Shown here one piece after another: positions 7,539-15,987 of a stretch of DNA of 31,676 bases. The stretch spans positions 1-31,676 of the forward strand of contig JBFWPF010000025.1 in assembly GCA_050250135.1 (NCBI GenBank), read 5' to 3'. The notes beneath the pieces are model-generated. The model was given only the letters and a program-made list of their open reading frames with translations. It had not been told where the DNA came from and ran no database searches. This stretch comes from JBFWPF01 sp050250135 (GTDB lineage: Bacteria > Chlamydiota > Chlamydiia > Chlamydiales > JAFEGQ01). The position numbers and the translations under genes are program-made. Every line of letters starts with the position of its first letter. The first letter of the stretch is position 1.

Positions 7539-8444
7539 GTGACGCAGGCCCCTGAAAAGACCTCCCGATCGGTGCTAAAGGAGCGGATAATAGGCACTCG
7601 AAAGCCGAACACGCTCCGGCGCCCGGCCCAGATTACGGGCATAGGTCTCCACCTAGGGAATCGGGTGGAGATGCGCCTTTGCCCAGCCCCGGCCGGGACC
7701 GGTGTCCTTTTTAAGAGGGTCGATCTTCCCGGCTCCCCCCTGATCCCCGCCCACCTCGACTATGTCGAGGCGACCCTAAGGAATACCACCATTGCCAATG
7801 GAAAGGCCCAAGTCTACACCGTTGAGCATGTGCTGGCCGCCCTTAAGGCCTATGAGATTGATAATGTGGTGATTGAGCTCTCCTCAGGGGAGCCCCCTAA
7901 TGCCGAGGGGTGCGCCGAGGCCTTTGTCCGGATGATCCACGAGGCGGGGATTGAGGAGCAGCAGGGGGAGGTGCCCATTGTGGGGATTGCCGAGCCCATC
8001 TACTGGTCCCAAAAGGGGATCCACATCGTTGCCCTCCCTGCTGAGAGGCGGCAAATCAGCTACACGATCCACTACCCCCAGGCCTCGGCGATCGGCTCCC
8101 AGTACTACTCGGTTGAGATCGATGCCGACCACTTTAAGAGGGAGCTTGCCCCCTGCCGCACCTTTGCCCTCTATGAGGAGATTGCCGCGTTGATGGAGGC
8201 GGGGCTGATCAAAGGGGGGAGCCTCGACAGTGGACTGGTCATCAAGGGGGGGGAGATCATGACCACGGGAGGCCTCCGGTTCCTCAATGAGCCGGTCCGC
8301 CACAAGATTCTCGACATGGTGGGGGACCTCTCCCTGCTCGGGATCGACTGGGTGGCCCACGTGATCGCCATCTGCAGTGGCCATGCGGCCAACACGGCCT
8401 TCGGAAGGAGGTTCCTTAACCATGTTACCGGAGAGGGAGAGTAG
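7539..8444 (+). CDS. lpxC: UDP-3-O-acyl-N-acetylglucosamine deacetylase
   Basis: The committed, zinc-dependent deacetylation step of lipid A synthesis, in the cytoplasm. The protein has 301 residues. Zinc ligands are visible as His97 (VEHVLAAL, with Glu96 as likely base), His255 and Asp259 (VRHKILDMVGD), and His282 lies in SGHAAN. The first GTG of the frame (7539) follows a GAGG-like site. It gives an N-terminal extension of about 25 residues before the core TLRRPAQITGIGLH, so a GTG at 7572 is a reasonable alternative start. It heads the lpxC-fabZ-lpxA-fmt operon, whose order is the chlamydial one. The 150-nt leader holds TTCGG/CCGAA pairing but no clear promoter. Confidence 0.95.
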   Translation: MTQAPEKTSRSVLKERIIGTRKPNTLRRPAQITGIGLHLGNRVEMRLCPAPAGTGVLFKRVDLPGSPLIPAHLDYVEATLRNTTIANGKAQVYTVEHVLAALKAYEIDNVVIELSSGEPPNAEGCAEAFVRMIHEAGIEEQQGEVPIVGIAEPIYWSQKGIHIVALPAERRQISYTIHYPQASAIGSQYYSVEIDADHFKRELAPCRTFALYEEIAALMEAGLIKGGSLDSGLVIKGGEIMTTGGLRFLNEPVRHKILDMVGDLSLLGIDWVAHVIAICSGHAANTAFGRRFLNHVTGEGE

Positions 8445-8445
8445 G

Positions 8446-8919
8446 ATGGGTGCATCGCAAGAGGAGGTGGTGTTTGGGATTCAGCAAATCGAGCAGATGC
8501 TCCCCCACCGCTATCCCTTCCTATTGGTCGACAAGGTGCTCCACCTCGACCTCGAAGGGAATATCATTATCGCAAAGAAAAACTTAACTTACAATGAGGC
8601 CTTCTTTCAGGGCCACTTTCCGGGAGCTCCCATTATGCCGGGTGTTCTCGTCGTTGAGGCGCTAGCCCAGGCGGGAGGGATTTTGGCCTACCAGAAGGGG
8701 TATCAGGATCAGATAGCGGTCTTGCTGACGATCAATAACGTTAAATTCCGCGAGGCCGTATACCCGGGAGATACCCTCTATCTCAAAGCCCATGGGGCCC
8801 ACTTTAGCCGGAAGGCGGCCAAGGTGCGGGGAGAGGCCTTTCGCAACCACCTGGACGGTAAGCCAGCGGTCGAGGCAGAGATTGCCTGCGCCCTTATCGA
8901 CAAGAAACAGATAGGATAG
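8446..8919 (+). CDS. fabZ: (3R)-hydroxyacyl-ACP dehydratase
   Basis: Dehydrates 3-hydroxyacyl-ACP in type II fatty acid synthesis and so competes with LpxA for the same substrate. The protein has 157 residues in a single hot-dog fold. Catalytic His57 is in FFQGHFPG and Glu71 in VVEALAQAGG, with the usual 14-residue spacing; LPHRYPFLLVDK is near the N-terminus. ATG 8446 lies one base after the lpxC stop, with a purine-rich GGAGAGGGAGAG site inside the lpxC end. An upstream ATG at 8422 would overlap lpxC and is less well placed. Coupling with lpxC and lpxA balances membrane lipid and lipid A production. Confidence 0.95.
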   Translation: MGASQEEVVFGIQQIEQMLPHRYPFLLVDKVLHLDLEGNIIIAKKNLTYNEAFFQGHFPGAPIMPGVLVVEALAQAGGILAYQKGYQDQIAVLLTINNVKFREAVYPGDTLYLKAHGAHFSRKAAKVRGEAFRNHLDGKPAVEAEIACALIDKKQIG

Positions 8920-8926
8920 CCGATCT

Positions 8927-9757
8927 ATGCCGAACATCCACCCACAAGCGATTGTTGAGGAGGGGGCCCACCTTGAAGAGGGGGTCGTGGTCGAGCCCTT
9001 TGCCGTGGTGAAGGGTAAGGTCCACCTCAAGAGGGGTGTCTGCATCAAGTCCCATGCCTACATCGATGGGAACACCACCCTCGGTGAAAACACGATCGTC
9101 TATCCGGGCGCCTCGATCGGCACCCAGACCCAAGATCGAAAATATGCTGGAGAGACCACCTACGTTGAGATCGGCCCCAACTGTGTGATCCGGGAGTTTG
9201 CCACCATCAACGCCTCCTGTGGGGAGGGATCTAGGGTGACCGTAGGGGAAGACTGCCTCATCATGGCCTACTGCCACATCGCCCACAATTGTGAAGTCGG
9301 TAGCCACGTCATTATGGCCAACGGCGTCGCTCTTGCTGGCCATGTCGTCGTCGAGGACTACGTCAATCTTGGTGGGATGACTCCTGTTCATCAGTGGGTG
9401 CGGATCGGCGCCCATTCGATGGTTGGGGGGCTCAGCCGAGTCACCCACGACATCCCTCCCTATACCGTCGGAGGGGGGATCCCCTATAAATTTGGGGGGC
9501 TCAACATCGTTGGCCTTAAGCGGCGCGAGTTTCCCTTTGAGACCCGAAAGCAGTTGGCCCGGGCCTTTAATCTTGTCTACCGATCGGGGCTCCATCTCCA
9601 GGAGGCCCTTCGGCAGATCGAGGCTGAAGTGGAGCCCCTCCCCGAGGTCCGCCACTGGGTCGAGTTTTGCCGCACCTCCAAGCGGGGGCTCCTCGGCCTT
9701 CAAGGGGTTGCCGGTGAGGAGGCCCAATTCGATGAGAAGCAGATAGCCAGCGCGTGA
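8927..9757 (+). CDS. lpxA: Acyl-ACP--UDP-N-acetylglucosamine O-acyltransferase
   Basis: The first lipid A acyl transfer, by a cytoplasmic homotrimer. The protein has 276 residues. The first two thirds are hexapeptide repeats of a left-handed beta helix (for example IHPQAIVEEGAHLEEGV). The catalytic region is YCHIAHNCEVG with His117 and His120, the latter equivalent to E. coli His125. A C-terminal helical domain follows from about residue 195 (LKRREFPFETRKQLARAF). It lies 7 nt after fabZ and overlaps fmt by 4 nt. Chlamydial LpxA enzymes are known to use different acyl lengths from E. coli; the chain specificity here cannot be read from sequence by eye. Confidence 0.95.
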   Translation: MPNIHPQAIVEEGAHLEEGVVVEPFAVVKGKVHLKRGVCIKSHAYIDGNTTLGENTIVYPGASIGTQTQDRKYAGETTYVEIGPNCVIREFATINASCGEGSRVTVGEDCLIMAYCHIAHNCEVGSHVIMANGVALAGHVVVEDYVNLGGMTPVHQWVRIGAHSMVGGLSRVTHDIPPYTVGGGIPYKFGGLNIVGLKRREFPFETRKQLARAFNLVYRSGLHLQEALRQIEAEVEPLPEVRHWVEFCRTSKRGLLGLQGVAGEEAQFDEKQIASA

Positions 9758-10638
9758 AGCTCGTTTTTTTTGGCACGCCCCCTTTCTCCGCCTCGATCCT
9801 CCACCACCTGATCGCCAGCCCCTTTGAGGTTGTTGCCGTTGTGACCCAACCCCCCAAGCCCAAGGGGCGGTCGGGAAAGCCCACCCCCACCCCCGTTGCC
9901 GAGCTTGCCCAGGCCAACCACCTTCCGACCTTTGCCCCCCGCCGCCCCTCCGAAATAGCTGACGCGCTCCGGCAGATCGGCGCTGACCTCTTCGTCGTGG
10001 CGGCCTATGGCGCCCTCCTCAAAGAGGATCTCCTCGAGATGCCCCCAATGGGCTGTATCAACGTTCACACCAGCCTCCTCCCCAAATACCGGGGCGCCGC
10101 CCCCATTCAGCGGGCCATCATGGCCGGTGAGGAGAAAACCGGCGTCACCATCATGCACATGGTCCGGGAGCTTGATGCCGGCGACATGATCCTCACCGCC
10201 GAGGTCCCTATCCCCCCCGATGCCACCTATGGTGAGGTCGAGGAGGCCCTGTGCGAACAGGGAAAAAAACTCCTGGTGCGGGCGATCCACGACCTCCAGA
10301 AGGGGTGCGCTCCCCGCCTCCCTCAAGACCCCTCCCAGGCTACCTATGCCCATAAGATTGAGTCGGATGAGTGTGAAATCGACTGGCGCCGCCCCGCTCG
10401 GGAGCTCCACAACCTTATCCGCGGCGCAAGCCCTAGACCGGGCGCCTGGTGTTGGGTCACCCTTAAGGGGAAAAGGACGCGACTTAAGGTGCTTAGGACC
10501 AGCCTCCTCCAAGGAGAGTGGATGGTCCCTTGCGGCCAGGGGAGCCTCTCCCTCTTGGAGGTGCAGCTCGAGGGGAAGAGGCCCCTATCGGCAAAGGCCT
10601 TTCTTGCCGGCCACCCAAAAGAGTTCTTGCAACTTTAG
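9754..10638 (+). CDS. fmt: Methionyl-tRNA formyltransferase
   Basis: Formylates initiator Met-tRNA using 10-formyltetrahydrofolate. The protein has 294 residues. The N-terminal formyltransferase fold has FFGTPPFSASIL, a SLLPKYRGAAPIQRAI loop and catalytic Asn103, His105 and Asp141 (VRELDAGDM). The C-terminal OB-like tRNA-binding domain starts near residue 205. The start is GTG, within a GTGA overlap with the lpxA stop, so translation is coupled. Placement after lpxA is the chlamydial arrangement (CT530). Several stretches are extremely C-rich, matching the neighbouring codon use. Confidence 0.95.
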   Translation: MKLVFFGTPPFSASILHHLIASPFEVVAVVTQPPKPKGRSGKPTPTPVAELAQANHLPTFAPRRPSEIADALRQIGADLFVVAAYGALLKEDLLEMPPMGCINVHTSLLPKYRGAAPIQRAIMAGEEKTGVTIMHMVRELDAGDMILTAEVPIPPDATYGEVEEALCEQGKKLLVRAIHDLQKGCAPRLPQDPSQATYAHKIESDECEIDWRRPARELHNLIRGASPRPGAWCWVTLKGKRTRLKVLRTSLLQGEWMVPCGQGSLSLLEVQLEGKRPLSAKAFLAGHPKEFLQL

Positions 10639-10662
10639 TTGCCATAGGCTATACTATCTTCT

Positions 10663-11079
10663 ATGAGTATACAAATTTCTCCAACTATTTCCCGTTATGC
10701 CTATCCCGCCTTTTGTGGCGTCGGTCTTTGTATGGCCAGTTATGAGTTTTATAGGGAGCATCAGAAGGGGGCTGCAGCCGATAACCGGGTGAAGGTCTAC
10801 TGCGTGGCTTACGCCCTCTCTTGTGCTCTCGATATAGGTCTTTCCTTTAGGCTATTGCCCCATCCTCGGCCCATTGCTGCCCTTTCGGCTGGTGCCTTTT
10901 TGGTGGGGGGGGTAGTCCGCTATTCGGTCGCCTCCGACAGGGGGGATCAGGTGGGGCGGGTGACCAGCATTATGGATGGGGTCAATGCCCTTGCCTTTCT
11001 TGCCGTCGGCCCCAATCAGCTCTCGATGACCCTCTCGGTGCTCTCTCCCGCCCTTGGCCTCTCCCGAATAGTCTGGTAA
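10663..11079 (+). CDS. Small multi-spanning membrane protein, unknown
   Basis: A 138-residue hydrophobic protein starting 24 nt after fmt. About three to four membrane segments are visible: AYPAFCGVGLCMASYEF, VYCVAYALSCALDIGLSF, PIAALSAGAFLVGGVV and the C-terminal LAFLAVGPNQLSMTLSVL. There is no signal peptidase site and no family I recognise. Chlamydiae carry inclusion-membrane-type proteins at this locus (CT529 lies between fmt and rplC), so it may be a lineage-specific membrane protein. No good Shine-Dalgarno precedes ATG 10663. Base composition is slightly less GC-rich than fmt. Confidence 0.6.
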   Translation: MSIQISPTISRYAYPAFCGVGLCMASYEFYREHQKGAAADNRVKVYCVAYALSCALDIGLSFRLLPHPRPIAALSAGAFLVGGVVRYSVASDRGDQVGRVTSIMDGVNALAFLAVGPNQLSMTLSVLSPALGLSRIVW

Positions 11080-11089
11080 AAAGATTTCT

Positions 11090-11111
11090 AACCCCTCATT
11101 CGATAGGGGTT
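11090..11111 (+). terminator. Hairpin after the 10663 gene
   Basis: AACCCCT (11090-11096) pairs with AGGGGTT (11105-11111) around CATTCGAT. Only a short TT follows, so termination efficiency is doubtful. Confidence 0.35.
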
Positions 11112-11176
11112 TACGGGTAAATCTGAATCCCTTAAACTAGCTCCCATTCTCACAACGAACCACGGGAGTTGGGCAT

Positions 11177-11956
11177 ATGGACACAGTCGGCAGTATCGTC
11201 AAATTTATGGGCAATATGACGGGAAAGACAGAGGCTGGGTTTCGCCTTCTCAAGGCGGGTGAGAGCTACCTAGAGCTCGGCTTTCGATGCACCGGCATCC
11301 CATTCCTTAAGAATGCCGAAGAGCTTTTTAAGTCGGTAACCGGCTTCCAAAACCTCTATCGGGTCTTCAAAGCGCTTAGCCTTTACCGTGAGCTGAACAA
11401 AGTAAAAAATGATAAGTGGACAGAGGGGGGGCTCAATATCGAGGGGGAAACCGGTCTTACCGACGCTGAAAAAGCAGCGGCCCATGCGCACAACTATTGC
11501 TTCTCGATCCTCTCGCCGACCACCCTTCTTGTTGTCTCCGTGGCTGGCTTTACCAAATTCCTGGTTGATCGGAATGTCCTCCCCCTTTCAGGGGCCTGGG
11601 CCGGTCGATTGGGGACCTTTGGGAAATATGGAGGTGGCTACTTTGGGAACGTCGTGGCAGCGATAGCAGGTTCGTTGGGTGCGTGGAACTTGTACCGGGC
11701 AGCCGAAATTGCCGAGAACGCCGGGGATAAAGACAAAGCCAAGCGACTCAAAGTCCTTGCCGGAGCCTCAGCCTTTGGTGCTGTGAAATATGGCCTTGAC
11801 GCCGTGACCACGCTGATTGAGGAGTTCCTTCCTAAAGGGAGCTACGTTCTCTTTGCTATTAAGGCGGTATCGCGCCATACGGCCCTCCTGCAAAGCGCTT
11901 GCGGAGCGGCAGAAGAGGATATCTGGGGCAACATCGTAAGCCGGGCCACCGCCTAA
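11177..11956 (+). CDS. Putative Inc-like membrane protein at the CT529 position
   Basis: A 259-residue protein with an amphipathic N-terminal half (SIVKFMGNMTGKTEAGFRLLKAGESYLELG). Two or three hydrophobic stretches follow: SPTTLLVVSVAGFTKFLV (about 113-130), YFGNVVAAIAGSLGAWNLY (about 155-173) and AGASAFGAVKYGLDAVTTLI (about 194-213). There is no cleavable signal peptide. The same slot in C. trachomatis holds CT529 (Cap1), an inclusion membrane protein, so an Inc-like role is an inference from synteny and hydropathy. The start ATG follows GGGAG, which can pair with CTCCC about 25 nt upstream, so initiation may be modulated. No family was recognised from the sequence itself. Confidence 0.65.
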   Translation: MDTVGSIVKFMGNMTGKTEAGFRLLKAGESYLELGFRCTGIPFLKNAEELFKSVTGFQNLYRVFKALSLYRELNKVKNDKWTEGGLNIEGETGLTDAEKAAAHAHNYCFSILSPTTLLVVSVAGFTKFLVDRNVLPLSGAWAGRLGTFGKYGGGYFGNVVAAIAGSLGAWNLYRAAEIAENAGDKDKAKRLKVLAGASAFGAVKYGLDAVTTLIEEFLPKGSYVLFAIKAVSRHTALLQSACGAAEEDIWGNIVSRATA

Positions 11957-11957
11957 C

Positions 11958-12197
11958 ATGAAACCCCTGATGGCCCCCCTGGACGATCGGTCTAAACTCC
12001 CCCCCTCCAGCTGGTTTATGGTGGTCTTAGTGGTGGGCCTAGTCCTCCTGATGGCGGCCCTGGCTTGCCACAACAGACCGAAAATCGCACAGGTCTCTTG
12101 TCCTAAAATCCAGAGCCTTGCTAACCTGCCCACATCAGATTTTCCAGGACGCCCCACATGTGTAGGTGGCCTGACCCCACTGATAACGATTTTTTAA
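11958..12197 (+). CDS. Possible small single-pass membrane protein
   Basis: A 79-codon frame starting 2 nt after the previous stop and ending 12 nt before rplC. It has one strong membrane segment (WFMVVLVVGLVLLMAALAC) after a charged N-terminus. The C-terminal third (ANLPTSDFPGRPTCVGG) looks less protein-like and may be rplC leader sequence. No clear ribosome-binding site is present beyond coupling to the preceding gene. It may be real or a chance frame in the ribosomal operon leader. Confidence 0.4.
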   Translation: MKPLMAPLDDRSKLPPSSWFMVVLVVGLVLLMAALACHNRPKIAQVSCPKIQSLANLPTSDFPGRPTCVGGLTPLITIF

Positions 12198-12209
12198 GAG
12201 ATCGAGCTT

Positions 12210-12866
12210 ATGTCGCAGAAACTTTTGGGCCGCAAGGCAGGGATGACCCAGCGCTTCGACGATAGCGGAAACGCCATCGCTTGCACCGTCATCTCCTGTG
12301 CACCTAATGTGGTCAGCCAAATCAAAACGGTCGAAAAGGATGGCTACATCGCCCTCCAAACCGCCTTCGAAGAGTATCCCGGCGAGGATAAGCGGCGGCA
12401 GGAGAGGCTTGCAGGTCAGCCCAGAGCCGGCCACTTTAAGAAGGGGGGGATCGCCCCACGCCGCTTTGTCACCGAGTCCCGGTTCGAGAAGGCCCCCGAA
12501 GTTGAGATGGGAGCCGAAATCGGCGTCGACCTCTTTCAAGAGGGGCAGTACGTCGATGTCGCCGGCGTGACTAAAGGGAAGGGCTATCAAGGGGTGATCA
12601 AGCTCCACGGCTTTGCTGGCGGTCCTGGCGCCCACGGCTCAGGATTCCACCGGTTGGCCGGTTCGACCGGGATGCGCTCCACCCCAGGCCGCTGCTTCAA
12701 AGGGGGCAAGCGGGCCAGCCAAATGGGGGGAAGGAGACGGACTATCCAGAGCCTCCGTGTGATCGCAGTGATGCCCGAGAAGGGGCTCCTGCTGGTCGCG
12801 GGCTCGGTCCCAGGCGCGGCAGGTGATCTCGTTACCGTCACAGTGGCTAAGAAGAAGGCAGCGTAA
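12210..12866 (+). CDS. rplC: 50S ribosomal protein L3
   Basis: Early assembly protein binding the 3' part of 23S rRNA and reaching toward the peptidyl transferase centre. It has 218 residues. The signature GSGFHRLAGSTGMRSTPG is at about 142-159, followed by FKGGKRASQMGGRR. E. coli has Gln residues in this loop, one methylated by PrmB; here the loop reads GMRSTPG with no Gln, so that modification cannot occur. First gene of the ribosomal cluster; rpsJ is not upstream. The stop overlaps rplD by one base (TAATG). Confidence 0.97.
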   Translation: MSQKLLGRKAGMTQRFDDSGNAIACTVISCAPNVVSQIKTVEKDGYIALQTAFEEYPGEDKRRQERLAGQPRAGHFKKGGIAPRRFVTESRFEKAPEVEMGAEIGVDLFQEGQYVDVAGVTKGKGYQGVIKLHGFAGGPGAHGSGFHRLAGSTGMRSTPGRCFKGGKRASQMGGRRRTIQSLRVIAVMPEKGLLLVAGSVPGAAGDLVTVTVAKKKAA

Positions 12867-13549
12867 TGAAGGCAAAGAAATACACAGTCGAAGGGGCCAG
12901 CGCTGGCGAAATGGAGGTCGGCAAGTGGCTTGAAAAATGCGACGCCCATGCCCAGATGGTTAAGGACTATGTCATAGCCATTCGGGAAAACATGCGGCAG
13001 TGGTCGGCCTGCACCCAAACACGGGGTGAGGTGAACCACTCGGGCAAAAAGCCCCACCGTCAGAAGGGAACCGGTAACGCCCGTCAGGGGAGCCTTGCGG
13101 CGCCCCACTATCGAGGCGGCGGCGTGGTCTTCGGTCCCCGACCTAAGTTCGACCAACATGTCCGCATCAACCAAAAAGAGCGGCGGAAGGCCATCCAGGC
13201 TCTCTTGGGCGAAAAGCTCCGAGAGGGCCACTTTTTTGTGGTTGAGGATTTTCAGCTTGAGACCCCAAAAACGAAGGCCATTGTCGGCCTGCTCAAAGGG
13301 ATTGGGGTAAAAGGGCGGACTCTGATTGTTGGTGCTGAGAATGTCGTTGAGGCAAAGACCGAAGGGAAAACCCTCCGGGTAAGCAGCCCCAACCATGAGG
13401 CGACTGCCCTTCGCAAGAGTGTCCAAAACCTCCCCAAGGTTGAGTTTACCCTCCTCCCCAACCTGAATGGTTATGATCTCCTCAAGGCTGCCAACGTGGT
13501 CCTGACCGAATCGGCCGTTAAACAACTGAAGAAGTGGGAAAAGCGATGA
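12866..13549 (+). CDS. rplD: 50S ribosomal protein L4
   Basis: Binds 23S rRNA domain I and lines the exit tunnel. It has 227 residues. The tunnel loop is TRGEVNHSGKKPHRQKGTGN (about 53-72), with ARQGS just after. In E. coli L4 also represses its own operon; no equivalent leader was identified here. The ATG overlaps the rplC stop by one base and its TGA overlaps the next start, so the three genes are coupled. Confidence 0.96.
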   Translation: MKAKKYTVEGASAGEMEVGKWLEKCDAHAQMVKDYVIAIRENMRQWSACTQTRGEVNHSGKKPHRQKGTGNARQGSLAAPHYRGGGVVFGPRPKFDQHVRINQKERRKAIQALLGEKLREGHFFVVEDFQLETPKTKAIVGLLKGIGVKGRTLIVGAENVVEAKTEGKTLRVSSPNHEATALRKSVQNLPKVEFTLLPNLNGYDLLKAANVVLTESAVKQLKKWEKR

Positions 13550-13872
13550 AGAGTAAATCCCCCTATTCGATCCTCCTCCATCGGCGAGTAACCGAAAAGG
13601 CCAAGGTGCTTGAAGGGCTGGAGAGCGCAGAGAGTAACCCCTCGCTCGCCCGCTGCAAGAGCCCAAAGGTCGTCTTTGTGGTCGATCCCCGGTCAAACAA
13701 GCAGGAGATCGCAGCAGCGGTAGAGGCAGCCTATCCCCACGTCAAAGTACGAGGGGTAAACACCATCAACGTTCCGAAAAAGGAGCGTCGAGTGAGAGGA
13801 AGAGTCGGGTTCAAGTCGGGCCTGAAAAAGGCGATTGTGACCCTGTCAGAAGGGGACCAGCTAGAACGTTAG
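13546..13872 (+). CDS. rplW: 50S ribosomal protein L23
   Basis: Sits at the tunnel exit and docks trigger factor and SRP. It has 108 residues. The docking region RRVTEKAKVLE (about residues 11-21) keeps the conserved Glu, and the basic loop KKERRVRGRVGFKSGLKKAI is near the C-terminus. ATG 13546 forms an ATGA overlap with the rplD stop; an in-frame GTG at 13534 is less likely. Confidence 0.95.
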   Translation: MKSKSPYSILLHRRVTEKAKVLEGLESAESNPSLARCKSPKVVFVVDPRSNKQEIAAAVEAAYPHVKVRGVNTINVPKKERRVRGRVGFKSGLKKAIVTLSEGDQLER

Positions 13873-13881
13873 GATGCTCAA

Positions 13882-14727
13882 ATGGTAAAGAAATTCAAGC
13901 CCACTACTCCCTCCCTCCGGCAAACGGTCCTCCCAAGCGGCGGTGAACTTACCCCAGCAAGAGAGAAGCGAAAGGGTAACGTTAAGGCCCCGCGCCATCT
14001 CCTCGTTGCTAAGCGGGCAACCGGGGGGCGCAACAACTTGGGCCGGATCACCTGTCGCCACCGGGGCGGAGGGCACCGCAGGACCTATCGCCTCGTCGAT
14101 TTCAAGCGGCAAAAGGAGGGGATTGGCGCTACCGTGGCTTCGGTCGATTACGACCCCAACCGCTCCGCCTACATCGCCCTGCTCCACTATGAAGATGGTG
14201 AGAAGGCCTACATTCTTAGCCCTGCTGGCCTCAAGAGGGGCGATAAGGTCATGTCCGGGGAGAAAGCTCCTTTTAAACCGGGGTGCTGCATGCCTCTAAA
14301 GGCGATGCCACTCGGTTCGGTCATCCACAACATCGAAATGGTTCCCGGTCGGGGCGGGCAGCTGGTCCGGTCGGCCGGAATGAGCGCGCAGCTCATGGCC
14401 AGAAGCGACGGCCACGCCACCCTTAAGATGCCTTCGGGCGAGGTGAGAATGGTCCGTGAGGAGTGCCGTGCGACCTTCGGTACCGTCTCCAACTCCGAAC
14501 ATGCCCTCCGAGTCGAAGGGAAGGCAGGACGGGTCCGGTGGAAAGGGGTTCGCCCTACCGTCCGCGGTACGGCGATGAACCCTGTTGACCACCCTCATGG
14601 CGGTGGTGAGGGGCGCCACAACGGCTATATCCCCCAAAGCCCATGGGCTTGGCAGACCAAAGGGATGAAGACCAGGCAGAAGAGGAAGTCGAGCAAAATG
14701 ATCGTAAAAGATCGTAGGGTGAAGTAG
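13882..14727 (+). CDS. rplB: 50S ribosomal protein L2
   Basis: Primary 23S rRNA-binding protein needed for subunit joining and peptidyl transfer. It has 281 residues, with OB and SH3-like domains. The highly conserved NPVDHPHGGGEGR segment (about 233-245) carries the His equivalent to E. coli His229. An N-terminal RGGGHRRTYR motif contacts rRNA. The gap to rplW is 9 nt and to rpsS is 2 nt. Confidence 0.97.
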   Translation: MVKKFKPTTPSLRQTVLPSGGELTPAREKRKGNVKAPRHLLVAKRATGGRNNLGRITCRHRGGGHRRTYRLVDFKRQKEGIGATVASVDYDPNRSAYIALLHYEDGEKAYILSPAGLKRGDKVMSGEKAPFKPGCCMPLKAMPLGSVIHNIEMVPGRGGQLVRSAGMSAQLMARSDGHATLKMPSGEVRMVREECRATFGTVSNSEHALRVEGKAGRVRWKGVRPTVRGTAMNPVDHPHGGGEGRHNGYIPQSPWAWQTKGMKTRQKRKSSKMIVKDRRVK

Positions 14728-14729
14728 AG

Positions 14730-14993
14730 ATGGCGAGATCATTAAGGAAAGGACCCCACGTTGAGCACCACCTGCTAGCAAAGGTAGAGAAGCTCAACAA
14801 CGAGGGGAAGAAAGGGGAGATCAAAACCTGGTCGAGAGGATCGATGATCCTGCCAGAGTTTATCGGGCACACCTTTCACGTGCACAATGGGAAGAAGTTT
14901 ATCCCCGTCGTGGTGACCGAGAACATGGTGGGCCATAGGCTGGGTGAGTTTTCCTATACCAGACAATTCAAGGGCCATCCGGTTAAGAAGTAG
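14730..14993 (+). CDS. rpsS: 30S ribosomal protein S19
   Basis: Part of the 30S head, next to S13 and the A-site finger. It has 87 residues. SLRKGPHVEHHLL at the N-terminus and HNGKKFIPVVVTENMVGHRL are the family signatures. The start is 2 nt after rplB with a GTGAAGTAGAG purine-rich site. Confidence 0.96.
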   Translation: MARSLRKGPHVEHHLLAKVEKLNNEGKKGEIKTWSRGSMILPEFIGHTFHVHNGKKFIPVVVTENMVGHRLGEFSYTRQFKGHPVKK

Positions 14994-15000
14994 AGGAGTT

Positions 15001-15327
15001 ATGCAGGCTAAAGCGGTAGCAAAATATGTCCGGGTGAGCCCCTATAAGGCGAGGCCCGTGGCCGACCTGATCCGAGGAAAAGGGGCCAATGAGGCCCTCC
15101 TTCAACTCCAGACAACCGGGAGGAAGGCAGGCTTTCACCTCGGTAAGGTGTTAAAGAGTGCGATGGCCAACGCCGAGCTTGAGCATGGCGCCCGGCCCGA
15201 GTCACTCCATGTGCTCGAAGTGCGCGTCGATGAGGGCCCCACACTGAAGCGGGCCAAGCCAGAGAGCAAGGGGAGGAGAGCTCCCATTTTGAAAAGATCG
15301 AGCCACCTCACAGTGGTAGTAGGATAA
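15001..15327 (+). CDS. rplV: 50S ribosomal protein L22
   Basis: Its beta hairpin lines the exit tunnel near the macrolide site. It has 108 residues. ATG 15001 follows GAGGAG; the frame is open to 14944, but that part lies inside rpsS. YVRVSPYKARPVADLIRGK at the N-terminus and the hairpin LKRAKPESKGRRAPILKRSS near the C-terminus are typical. No insertion or deletion in the hairpin is apparent. Confidence 0.96.
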   Translation: MQAKAVAKYVRVSPYKARPVADLIRGKGANEALLQLQTTGRKAGFHLGKVLKSAMANAELEHGARPESLHVLEVRVDEGPTLKRAKPESKGRRAPILKRSSHLTVVVG

Positions 15328-15336
15328 GGAGAGAGG

Positions 15337-15981
15337 ATGGGACAGAAAGGGTGCCCGATTGGATTTAGACTGATACGGAATAAGCGGTGGCGCTCGATCT
15401 GGTATGCCAATAAGCGAGAGTTTGGCGACCACCTGATCGAGGACTTTAAGATCCGCAAGTACCTGGCGGGCAAACCCTCCTGTCAAGGGGCCTCCCAGTT
15501 CATCATCCGGCGCATGGCCGACAAGATTGAGGTAACGATCCACACCGCCAAGCCCGGTCTCACCATCGGAAAGAAAGGGGCGGAGATCGAGGAGCTCAAG
15601 AAGGGGCTCCACCAGCTGACAGGAAAGCAGTGCTGGGTCGAAGTCGCTGAAATCAAGCGACCCGACCTCGATGCCAAGCTGGTAGCCGACAATATCGCCG
15701 GGCAGCTTAAGCGCAGGATCCCCTTCCGACGAGCGATGAAAAAGGCGATGGGAGCCTCACGAGATGCAGGCGCCCTCGGGATTAAGGTCATGGTTTCGGG
15801 ACGAGTAGGGGGTGCCGAGATCGCCAGGACCGAATGGTATAAAGAGGGGAAAATCCCCGCCCACACCATAAGAGCCGACATCGACTACGCGTTAAGCGAA
15901 GCCGAAACGACCTACGGGATCCTCGGCGTGAAGGTGTGGATCTACCGCGGCGATGATATCGTCGCAGGGAAGGAGGCATAA
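15337..15981 (+). CDS. rpsC: 30S ribosomal protein S3
   Basis: Part of the 30S head at the mRNA entry channel, contributing helicase activity. It has 214 residues. The type II KH domain has VTIHTAKPGLTIGKKGAEIE (about 63-82, GxxG loop GKKG). The C-terminal S3 domain contains GIKVMVSGRVGGAEIARTEW. It ends soon after WIYRGDDIVAGKEA, without the longer tail of some S3 proteins. Confidence 0.97.
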   Translation: MGQKGCPIGFRLIRNKRWRSIWYANKREFGDHLIEDFKIRKYLAGKPSCQGASQFIIRRMADKIEVTIHTAKPGLTIGKKGAEIEELKKGLHQLTGKQCWVEVAEIKRPDLDAKLVADNIAGQLKRRIPFRRAMKKAMGASRDAGALGIKVMVSGRVGGAEIARTEWYKEGKIPAHTIRADIDYALSEAETTYGILGVKVWIYRGDDIVAGKEA

Positions 15982-15987
15982 GAAGTC

